A stretch of DNA of 64,000 nt from Alloascoidea africana (Eukaryota; Ascomycota; Alloascoideomycetes; Alloascoideales; Alloascoideaceae), in contig JAKTTT010000074.1 in NCBI GenBank assembly GCA_030581615.1, positions 32,417-96,416 of the forward strand. Direction: 5' to 3'. This document shows, in pieces, positions 19,975-27,705 of the stretch. Numbering within the stretch: the first letter of the stretch is position 1; each line of letters begins with the position of its first letter. A model generated the notes under the pieces. It saw only the letters and a program-made list of their open reading frames with translations, ran no database searches and was not told where the DNA came from. The position numbers and the translations under genes are program-made.

Positions 19975-20917
19975 TTATTTCTTGTCTCCAAACTGGAAAG
20001 GGCTGTCGAATTTGTTCGATGCTGCTGCACTGAACACAAACGAAGGGGCCTCGGATTTTTGTTCCTCTTTTCCAGAGCTGGTATTGTTCGAGGCAAATGT
20101 GAAAGGACTGGCTTGTGTAGTTGGAGGCTTCTCTAGCACAAAAGATGGACCTTTGATAGTGTTGTTTGAGTCTTCGGATTCTTTTTTCGTTTCAGGTTCA
20201 GGTTTAGACTCGGACTCTTGTCCCGCTTGTTTATTACCATTGGTGTTTTCTTTCGACTCGGAAACATTGTTTCCCTCCTGTTTTGGCGCCTCTGTGGGTT
20301 TCGTTTCTAGGCTCTGAAACACATAGTCGACACGCTCCGGAGAATTAGTCTCAATCGTTTCTCTATACTTGAGATAAAGCTCACAAGTGGATTTCAGATC
20401 CGCGCTCTTCTGCTTTGTAAGCGTTGTGTTTACAAAAATACGAAACATTTCGTTGAGTGCGAATCGTTTACCCTGTTTGACTATCTCTGCTGTTGATTGT
20501 GGAGCCATCATTTTGAATATGGGTTTGAAATCTTGAGGCTTTTCATCCTTAGTTTCTGTTTTGGTATCTGCTGGAGTGCTTGTCTCTTTCGACTTTGATG
20601 GTGCATCATCTTGTTGAGGTTTCAACGAAGCAAATGGCGAGTTGGTTTCTTGCTTCGTGGCCGATTTACTCTGTGTTTTTTCCAAAAGAGATCTAGGTTT
20701 AAGAATCCTAACACAGCAGATAAAATGGATTTGTTTAGGTTAATTCAAGTCTCCAATAATCCCGTTTGATAGTCGCATACTTTCTGGCAGATAACACAGA
20801 CTCGCCTGCTCTAACTGGAACATCGGGAGTATAATCATCAGCGTCTCCGTTCCTATCTGCCTCGTAAGGAGGTTGGTTCGTAAGTTGAACTTCGGATTTT
20901 CTTTTGCTGGAGGTCAT
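19975..20917 (-). CDS. NUP2/NUP50-like nucleoporin, two exons, no Ran-binding domain seen
   Basis: Proposed exons 20781-20917 and 19975-20692 with an 88-nt intron (donor GTATGC, acceptor CCTAG); the product is 284 residues. The N terminus KRKSEVQLTNQPPYEAD with a following acidic stretch resembles the importin-alpha-binding start of Nup2/Nup50. Short FG-type motifs lie in the C-terminal third (SPFTFAS, FVFSAA and SPFQFGDKK at the very end). The middle (IFKMMAPQSTAEIVKQGKRF onwards) is helical. Yeast Nup2 (720 residues) ends in a RanBP1-type domain, which is absent here. The stop lies only ~130 bp from Tc1-like element B, so truncation is conceivable, but a naturally short Nup50-like protein is also possible. 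The acceptor choice is the least certain part of the model. Confidence 0.68.
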
Positions 20918-21311
20918 TATTAGGAGTAGCCGATAAGACTTTGTTGGCGGAGGGGGAAGATGAAACAGGAAACGGCGACCACTTTATTTATTTGTTTATT
21001 ACCAAGTAGCACCTACGAAAGAATCTATCCCAATGCGTAAAGTAGTGCATAAAACATCACGTGCGACACGTGATACGAAATTGCTTCCCTCTCCTTTATA
21101 CACCCATACACTCGATTATTCCCATACTCTGATCTGCCCAGTCCTGAATCTATATCCCCTGCTCTCCCCTCTCCAGACTCTTGCACTGACACAGCATTGT
21201 TAAAGTACCCAATGAGCTTCAACCACAGTTTTAATAAAGAAGATCCACCATCATTTACAGCCCATTATAGGTCCCTTTTCTCGGTCTTTAACGTTCATAA
21301 ACTGGTCTGGT
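20918..21311. promoter_or_regulatory. NUP2-like gene promoter
   Basis: 394 bp between the nucleoporin start and the retroelement-derived inverted repeat. It holds two closely spaced CACGTG sites at 21058-21072 and a pyrimidine-rich tract (21130-21180). No other feature is recognised. Confidence 0.45.
21057..21074. promoter_or_regulatory. Paired CACGTG palindrome
   Basis: TCACGTGCGACACGTGAT: two CACGTG cores (21058-21063, 21067-21072) whose centres are 9 bp apart, together forming a near-perfect larger palindrome, about 140 bp upstream of the NUP2-like ATG. The core is the known Cbf1/Pho4 bHLH site; the close pairing is unusual. Confidence 0.55.
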
Positions 21312-22741
21312 GCAGGTAAGTTCCTTGAGGTTGCACGAGAAGATGAAAGCGATTGGAAAATAGCAATATCTCTATTCTTTATCGAGGTGTCGAACATCCA
21401 GATGATGATTTTATTGATAGGAGGTTCACATTGCAAGATGGGGATTTCATTGATAGGGGGCTCACATTGCAAGATGGTGAAACCAATCACACGCAATTGC
21501 AAGAAGTGACACAACCAGCAAATCCTGTGTTAATGCTGTCCCGAAAGAGCGCTGTACGCGCTTTATTCGTCTTCAACCCTCTGAGAAATTCCGAGAGTCT
21601 TGTGTTTCTACTTCTGCTCATTTAGCCGAAAATGGATCTATGGTTGACGGTAATAATCTCAACACTGATGATATCATAAATAATGTCCCCATGATTATTT
21701 CAGATGGAATGGGAGTGCACCTTGAAAGATCACTGGATAGTGATGTTTTCGTGGTTTTGAATCACATTAGAATAAAAGACCTCTGTACAGCATCAAGGTA
21801 CAAGTTTGTGAGATTCTTGGAGGGGCATATCTCTCTCTTCTATTTCATCACTTATAAAGTGATTCTAACTGTTAATCGTTCCATCGAGCAACAATAGGTT
21901 TTGTTTGCCTTTATTTCTCGTTGACTTATTAGACCTGTTGATGGTTAAAATCACTTTGTAAGTGATTAAATAGAAGAGCGATATGTGACCTTCCAAGAAT
22001 CTTGCAGACATGTACCTTGATGCTGTACAGAGGTCTTTTATTCTGATTTGATTCAAAACTACGAAAACATCACTATCCAGTGATCTTTCAAGGCGCACTC
22101 TCATTCCATCTGAAATAATCATGGGGACATTATTTATGATATCATCAGTGTTGAGATTATTACCGTCAACCATAGATCCATTTTCGGCTAAATGAGCAGA
22201 AGTAGAAACACAAGACTCTCGGGATTTCTCAGGGGGTTGAAGACGAATATAGCGCGTACGGCGCTCTTTCGGGACAGCATCAATGTTTATATTATACAAA
22301 TTACATTGTTATTTGTCACGTTGTCGTGACTTCTATTCAGGGCTTTACCTTTAAACTGGCCCAAATAGATTTTGCCAGTCTTATATAGTTCTTTCTTAGA
22401 ATAAAGATCTAAACTCGAACTTCTGAGTTTGGATCTTTAGTGCTTACACTAACAATAAAGATTACTGCTTTCTTCTTTAACAATCAACACAGGATTTGCT
22501 GGTTGTGTCACTTCTTGCGCGTCATCGGTTTCATCATCTTGCAATTCCAATCCCCCATCAACAAATTCCTCTTCTTGCAATATGAACTCCCTATCAACAC
22601 AATTCTCATCTTGAAATGTGATCCCCATCAATAAAATCGTCATCTGGATGTTCGACACCAGGATATAGAATAGAGACGTTAATATTGTTATTTTCCAATC
22701 GCTTTCATCTTCTTGTGCAACCTCATGGGACTTACCTACAT
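21312..22741. repeat. Large inverted duplication of retroelement-like sequence
   Basis: The left arm (about 21312-21880) and right arm (about 21940-22283 continued at 22483-22741) are inverted copies of the same ~570 bp. Shared landmarks include AGGTAAGT, GAAGATGAAAGCGATTGG, CAACCAGCAAATCCTGTGTT and GGTTGACGGTAATAATCTCA. The spacer is about 60 bp. The right arm is split by a solo LTR (22284-22482). Conceptual translation gives acidic and polar polyprotein-like runs with no clear domain. The arms differ by scattered substitutions and small indels, so the duplication is not brand new. Confidence 0.75.
22284..22482. mobile_element. Solo LTR, family 1, with 5-bp target-site duplication
   Basis: A 199-bp segment starting TGTTTATATTATACAAATTA and ending TTCTTTAACA, flanked on both sides by ATCAA (22279-22283 and 22483-22487). 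Comparison with the uninterrupted left arm of the inverted duplication shows the empty site, which proves insertion. A TATATAG box and an internal stem (AGATCTAAACTC / GAGTTTGGATCT) are present. No retroelement coding sequence adjoins it, so it is a solo LTR. Confidence 0.85.
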
Positions 22742-22936
22742 GTAAGATGGGTTCCCTTGTAAGATGGTCGACAAAGAGGAGTACTTGAGTAGGAAGTTCT
22801 ATATTACTCTGTTTTTCTAGTCCCCCTCTATGTATTATGGGGAAGTATGATATTTATATGATTCTATGGAATGTTCTCCAGACGGGCTTACTTAGGGGAA
22901 CAGGAATGTGAGGAACGATAGAGCTCTCATATTACA
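22741..22936 (-). mobile_element. LTR, family 2, 3' LTR of a gypsy-like relic
   Basis: 196 bp that read on the minus strand from TGTAATATGAGAGC to CATCTTACA, so it has the inverted TG...CA ends expected of an LTR, here extended to TGTAA/TTACA. A purine-rich tract (GAGGGAGG on the minus strand, 22937-22944) directly abuts it, as a polypurine tract does before a 3' LTR. A TATA-like CATATAAATATC lies inside. The sequence differs from family 1. Confidence 0.6.
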
Positions 22937-23541
22937 CCTCCCTCACTCAGACTGATGAAGCTCTGATTCCAGGGTGTTCGCTGATGTATCGGTCTACCAT
23001 GTCTTGAGCAGTCTTCTTCAGCAAGCTTATTGGTATCCATTATATGGATTTATCGATAAATTGAAATTGTATCTCCGTCCTCTTTTGTGGTGATCTAAGA
23101 TGCTCCTCCTAGTGAAAGCATAGGGGTAGAGTTGAGGGCGAACTCCGCGGTTGGGATCAGTTGTATCCAATCTGAACTTTTGTCAACGTAAAGGCGCAGG
23201 CATTCTTGAATATTACGGATGGCTCGTTCTGATTTTCCGTTGCTTTGGTGGTGAGCAGTGACCGAGAGGTTGTGTGTGACTTGTAGGGTTTTGAGCACAT
23301 CGGTAACGAGACTTCTCGTGAACTGGGAGCCTCTGTCGTATAGGGTAAAGTAGGCTGAAAAGAAGAGAGAAGCAAAATCGTCCGCTGAAAAGGTTTTGTT
23401 AATGGGGAAGAGGTGTACTCTCGATGAAAGTCTGTCCACGATGACTGAGATTGCATCAAAGGTGGCTTTGAGAGTAGAAGTGGGTGGGAATCCAGACACG
23501 ATGTCATGGCAAATATCGGTCCAGCGCACGGAAGGTTCTTC
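22937..23541 (-). pseudogene. Ty3/gypsy-like pol relic (integrase core and pol 3' end)
   Basis: The minus-strand frame 23529-23095 encodes an integrase catalytic-core fragment: a WTDICHDIVSGFPPTST entry, VIVDRLSSRVHLFPI, YDRGSQFT with the second Asp, then HHQSNGKSERAIRNIQ with the Glu, then FALNSTP. About ten residues are missing before YDRGSQFT compared with the usual spacing, so the core is damaged. After a stop and frame loss, a short stretch (DMVDRYISEHPGIRAS, near 22950-23010) looks like the pol C terminus just before the polypurine tract. Integrase lying next to the 3' LTR indicates gypsy-type gene order. The upstream side is cut off by the family-1 LTR at 23542. Confidence 0.78.
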
Positions 23542-23742
23542 TGTTTATATATTATACAAATTATATTATTATCAATCATGATGTTGTGACTTTTATTCAG
23601 GGATTTAAACTGGCCCAAAGAGCTTTTGCCAGTCTTATATAGTTCTTTACTTCGAATAGATAAGAGATCTAAACTCCTACTTCTGAGTGTAGATCTTTAG
23701 TCCTTACGCTTACAATAAAGATTACTGCTTTCTTCTTTAACA
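23542..23742. mobile_element. Second family-1 LTR
   Basis: A 201-bp copy of the LTR at 22284-22482 in the same orientation (TGTTTATATATTATAC ... TTCTTTAACA), differing by scattered substitutions and small indels. Its flanks (TCTTC and ATTAC) do not match, so either it recombined or its original partner is gone. It sits exactly between the integrase relic and the palindrome that follows. Confidence 0.75.
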
Positions 23743-24056
23743 ATTACTCAATAACTCAGTTACTAGGGCCAAGAAAGATTTAGATAATATCCTTTCCCAT
23801 TGTACAGGATCGAATGACATCCAAGCAAAAACCATCAAGAACTTCGATATTCATCTTAGTTGTCTAGAAACAATTGGGAGGTACGCTGCAGTTGCGTATG
23901 ACCTTAATTTGCTGTGTACCTCCGAATTGTTTCCAAACAGAAAAGATTATTATCAAAGTTCTTGATGGTTTTCGCTTGGATGCCATTTGCTCCAGTCGAA
24001 TGGGAAAGGATATTATCTAAATCTTTCTTGGCCTTTGTAACTGAGTTATTGAGTAT
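23743..24056. repeat. 314-bp imperfect palindrome
   Basis: Arms (about 23743-23890 and 23915-24056) are inverted copies: ACTCAATAACTCAGTTAC, AAGAAAGATTTAGATAATAT, CATCAAGAACTT and GAAACAATT...GGAGGTAC each recur in reverse complement around a centre near 23905. The outer edge coincides with the family-1 LTR. No gene is evident. Confidence 0.7.
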
Positions 24057-24737
24057 TCCCAATATCGCTGAAAGGGGTTCTTGAAAACAATACTGAAAAA
24101 CAGAGCTTTTCCAGCTTTCGGCTGTGTTACTTGTAACAATGTTTGAAAGTGGGAATGGCTTCAGAACTTGTGCTAAACATTCAGGAGTATTAACGATTAT
24201 CGAGATGGTGTTTTTTTTGAACTTCTTTTATTACACCCATTCATACTAGCTACTTAGATATGTTGAGCTCAGCAAAAGTACGGTGCACGTGATGTCATAT
24301 AGGGCTCAACCCTATCATTTCCACAATCAGAATTCTCAAAATTATCCGCGTACATACCAGCCTGCGAACATTGTAGACCGATGCAACTGTAGACTAGTCG
24401 TTTGGCAAACCAGTCTGTTCCCAGAAGGACCATAACATAGCATTTGGCTAAACAAAAAGAAGGTATGTGTGATTGTTGGGGTTGATCTCTCTTTTTCCAG
24501 AAATGGGGGCCGTTATAATGTACTGGGTTCATGATATGCAGAATTCAAGAAATGGGGTTGGAGCAGGAAGCGATCGAAGAGTTCAACCAACAAAGCGGTA
24601 ACGATAACTCGACAATTCATGTTCTGATACCTACAAACAGAAGGATACGACTGTGATCCAAGATGTCCTCATTTTATTTTCTATCTCAAATCCTTGTACT
24701 GAATGGGAAAAGGTTACTGACCAGAGATTCTGATAGA
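24057..24737. promoter_or_regulatory. RPS25 promoter and probable 5'-UTR intron
   Basis: Includes a CACGTG (24286-24291). It also holds a likely 5'-UTR intron from 24463 (GTATGT) to 24736 (GATAG) with a TACTGAC branch site near 24715-24721, which would splice AAAAAGAAG directly to AATGCCACC. Open frames within it are not supported as genes. Confidence 0.5.
24286..24291. promoter_or_regulatory. CACGTG in RPS25 promoter
   Basis: CACGTGATGTCA context, about 175 bp upstream of the proposed 5'-UTR intron donor. Cbf1 is known to bind ribosomal-protein promoters in several yeasts; the role here is inferred. Confidence 0.4.
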
Positions 24738-25058
24738 ATGCCACCAAAAGTCCAAGCTACCAAAGCTGCCAAAGCCGCTGCCGCTGCCGCTGGTGGAAAG
24801 AAGAGCAAGAAGAAGTGGTCCAAGGGCAAGGTTAAGGACAAGGCCAACCACGTTGTTGTTTTGGACCAGGAGAAATACGACAGAATTTTGAAAGAGGCCC
24901 CAACATACCGATTTGTATCAGTTTCTGTTCTGGTTGACAGGCTAAAGATTGGAGGATCAGTTGCGCGTGCGGCTATTCGAAAGTTGGAGGAGGATGGTCT
25001 CATTACACCCGTTGTCAAGCACAGCAAGCAGGCGGTATACACTCGTGCCTCTGCTTAA
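24738..25058 (+). CDS. RPS25: 40S ribosomal protein eS25
   Basis: eS25 sits in the 40S head and is needed for IRES and non-canonical initiation. The product has 106 residues (108 in yeast). It has the family N terminus [20 protein letters not shown], the basic [11 protein letters not shown] segment, the core [20 protein letters not shown] and the closing [11 protein letters not shown]. The start is the ATG at 24738; the frame continues upstream to another ATG at 24663, but those 25 residues are unlike any eS25 and lie in the proposed 5'-UTR intron. A CTG codon encodes the Leu of VSVLVDRL, which is conserved in the family and supports the standard genetic code. Confidence 0.96.
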   Translation: MPPKVQATKAAKAAAAAAGGKKSKKKWSKGKVKDKANHVVVLDQEKYDRILKEAPTYRFVSVSVLVDRLKIGGSVARAAIRKLEEDGLITPVVKHSKQAVYTRASA

Positions 25059-25850
25059 AGAAACCAAAGGAGTGTACGTGTGTGTTTGTGTCTGTTTTAG
25101 TTTAATAAATACTACCACATTGAAACGGAATTGAGCTGGCCCACACAGCGGTAGTCTTCGTAGTGCCCTTGAACGAAACCGGGATGTGTAGACGTGTAGC
25201 TGACATTGGGAGTGAACATGCCTTGGTACCGGCTCGGATTCAGATGATTTGCGATTTTGGCAGAACTTCTTGGCACTCTCTGCTGGTTTTGGTTGGGCAC
25301 ACGGGCACCGCATTTGAGTGTCTGAAAATAGAGTCAGCCATGGATACCGTTCTTTCGTAAACGGCGGTGGTGATGATGAAGGAGATGGAGATGACCATAT
25401 AGATATCAACAATGAACCAACGTGATTCACAGCGCCATCGCTCCCTGTGCACTGGTCTCTCTCTGATACCGCCACATGCCTGTTCTCTACGACCTCTTAC
25501 AAGCCAAGACGCCCGTGAGCGTCTTCCCCAACAGCCAGCCCTCTCGTTGAAGCAGCAAAAGGCGAAAAAGCAGGTAAGCGACAAAGCGAAACTTCACCCA
25601 GGTGTTCTGCAGGCCTGCCGAATGTGGCAGGAGGCAGACGCATCGGGCCACATGCAGACGGCTGCAGCAACTAAAAATACACACTCTTTTTTTTTTCTTT
25701 CTGTGCCAACGCTTTTATTTCCTTTCAGATTCTGGGATTCCTTATATATTGGCACCGTCATCTTTTTCCCTCTTCTCCTTTCTCTTTCTTTTTCTTTTTT
25801 TTGGTTTGCGTTTTTTGCTTCGCACGGTTCTTGTTGTCCACACATTTTCC
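25059..25850. promoter_or_regulatory. Intergenic, promoter of surface-protein gene
   Basis: 792 bp. The part nearest 25850 is strongly pyrimidine-rich (CT and T runs, 25680-25810), typical of a fungal promoter/leader. Several overlapping open frames on both strands lack family features and are taken as chance. Confidence 0.4.
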
Positions 25851-27212
25851 ATGAACACAGCTTGGTTTCTGGTAATAGGCTTTGTTCTTTACAAGTTTGT
25901 GTTTAGCTTGCAGATGGAGAGCAAAGGGTCTGCTGGCATGGGAGATCAGCTCAGCACGCTATCGTCGGTTTACGTCCAACGGACGGCGGCCGACTCTGGC
26001 TACTGTTTGACGAAGACGACTGCTGTCGCCATTGCCAATGCTCCTGGTCCCGGCGAAAGTCGTGGCGAGGGCCTGGGAGCAGCGAAATGGGCGTGGGCGT
26101 GGATCTGGAAAAGGGATGCTGCCGATACCGATTTCAATACCAATACGAATACCTATTCCATCGCCAGTTCCATTCTCTCTTGCAATCGCCAGCCATATCA
26201 CAGCCACCAGCTCAAACGGCAGCCCGGAATTGACCCAGATCGCCCTCATCCTCCTCCTCGCCCCCGATCCGAAGTGACAGTCACCAACGTGCAAACCATG
26301 ACCACTGTTAATGGCAACACCGACCCGATCGTAGAAGTGATCACTGAAGTCAGGACCTCGACCTCCCCTCCAACAGACACCAGCACCAGGACCTATACCC
26401 AAACGAGAACTGCAGATGTGACTGAATCAGATTCTGAGCCTGAGCCTGAGCCTGAGCCCTCAGAAACCGCCGTTGCTTCCCCAACTGATGAGAAAGAAAC
26501 TCCGTCTCCTGTGCCCACACAGACCAAAACCGAGACCAAAATCGAAACCTCTACCAGTTCTCCAGAGACTCCAACGGACACCTTGACCACTCCGTTTGTG
26601 ATAACAACTTCTGAAGTCACCACATCTATTACACCCGAAGACGGTCTGTCTACGTCTACAAATGAGGATGGCACGGTTTACCTTATTGACATGACCCAGA
26701 CGATCGTAGCGAGTCAGTCAACTTCCTCTACCAGCTCCGGCTCTTCAGCAACCCATTCTGGTGACTCCAGCGAAGCCTCCGCCACTGCAAGCCCTGATTC
26801 ATCCTCAAGCTCGCTCTCCACAAACAGCCGCAACATCATCATCGGTTCCGTCGTTGGTGCGGGAGGAGCACTAATTTTGGGAGGAATCCTGTTTGCGTTA
26901 TATCTGAAGCGCCGGAGACGACGTGGAGGAAGTGGAGGACCACGGAAGGAGCCAGAGTTGGATATTGTGGAGACTATGGATGACGGCGATGGGGATCCTC
27001 ATGGTGGGCATGGGGGTTCAAAGCTTGGGAATTTGCGTAATAAGACTATGAATGTGCTTTCGAAAATCGGAATTGGAAGTGGTGGTAGGTATTACTATAA
27101 CGATGACCATGCAAATTCGCGATATGGGAGGAACCAAACTGATATGTTCCGGCAGAACTTGGACCAGTACCATTTATCCAGCCAGAGGACAAACCAAGCC
27201 ACAAATTTCTAA
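25851..27212 (+). CDS. Single-pass Ser/Thr-rich cell-surface protein (Mid2/Wsc-sensor-like architecture)
   Basis: A 453-residue protein starting at the ATG at 25851, which yields a hydrophobic signal peptide (MNTAWFLVIGFVLYKFVFSL). The extracellular part (about residues 25-325) is poor in Cys and becomes heavily Ser/Thr/Pro/Glu-rich, suited to O-mannosylation. A Pro-Glu run (EPEPEPEPSE) lies in the middle. One membrane span follows at about 328-352 (IIIGSVVGAGGALILGGILFALYL), with a stop-transfer cluster KRRRRRGG and a ~100-residue cytoplasmic tail ending in Asn/Gln-rich sequence. This is the layout of yeast cell-wall stress sensors such as Mid2/Mtl1, but I see no sequence motif that proves orthology. 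The region at residues 55-130 is oddly composed (WAWAWIWKRD, then Pro/Arg-rich). An alternative start at 25914 would remove the signal peptide. Confidence 0.75.
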   Translation: MNTAWFLVIGFVLYKFVFSLQMESKGSAGMGDQLSTLSSVYVQRTAADSGYCLTKTTAVAIANAPGPGESRGEGLGAAKWAWAWIWKRDAADTDFNTNTNTYSIASSILSCNRQPYHSHQLKRQPGIDPDRPHPPPRPRSEVTVTNVQTMTTVNGNTDPIVEVITEVRTSTSPPTDTSTRTYTQTRTADVTESDSEPEPEPEPSETAVASPTDEKETPSPVPTQTKTETKIETSTSSPETPTDTLTTPFVITTSEVTTSITPEDGLSTSTNEDGTVYLIDMTQTIVASQSTSSTSSGSSATHSGDSSEASATASPDSSSSSLSTNSRNIIIGSVVGAGGALILGGILFALYLKRRRRRGGSGGPRKEPELDIVETMDDGDGDPHGGHGGSKLGNLRNKTMNVLSKIGIGSGGRYYYNDDHANSRYGRNQTDMFRQNLDQYHLSSQRTNQATNF

Positions 27213-27705
27213 TGATTTTAACTCTTTTTTCTTTCTTCCTACGTTTTGTTTTATTTTGGTTGCATATTTGCATACTTGCATTGTCTTGTACTTATCTTGG
27301 CTTTCTGAATTGCATTGTTTTATTTGAGCATCTTTATGTCATTGAATTTACTCTTTCTTTTTGTTAATTTGATTTCTTTTTTCCATGTTATTGGGTTTTT
27401 AAAACACTCTGCTTTCAGTCTCCGTTTCCAAATTTTTCCCTCCCCCCTTTTTTTTTTTTTTTGGATTGTTTAATTGGTTTAGTTGAATAAATCACTTGCA
27501 TTATCTGTACACTATGGTAAATCTGTTTATTTTCAAAAATAGAGACCATCTTTAAATGTGGTAATAATTATAAAAAAAGATAACTGACATTACTGCGTTC
27601 CCATTCAAAATTAACAAACATAAAGGGAGAGAAAAAAAAATTTTAGTAGTAAATAACAAAAATTTTAGCAAAAACAATAAATAAAAAACTTATTAAAGAA
27701 TGAAT
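27213..27705. other. Convergent 3' intergenic region
   Basis: 493 bp of very AT-rich DNA between two convergent genes, with a T16-type run near 27450 and A-rich stretches near 27570-27690. This is a typical bidirectional termination/polyadenylation region; nothing else is seen. Confidence 0.5.

Noticed and set aside
24269-24532. 87-codon ATG frame on the minus strand
   Set aside because: Lies in the RPS25 promoter/5'-UTR region, composition is not protein-like and no motif is seen.
24957-25475. Minus-strand frame overlapping RPS25
   Set aside because: Overlaps a certain ribosomal-protein gene antisense and has no family likeness.
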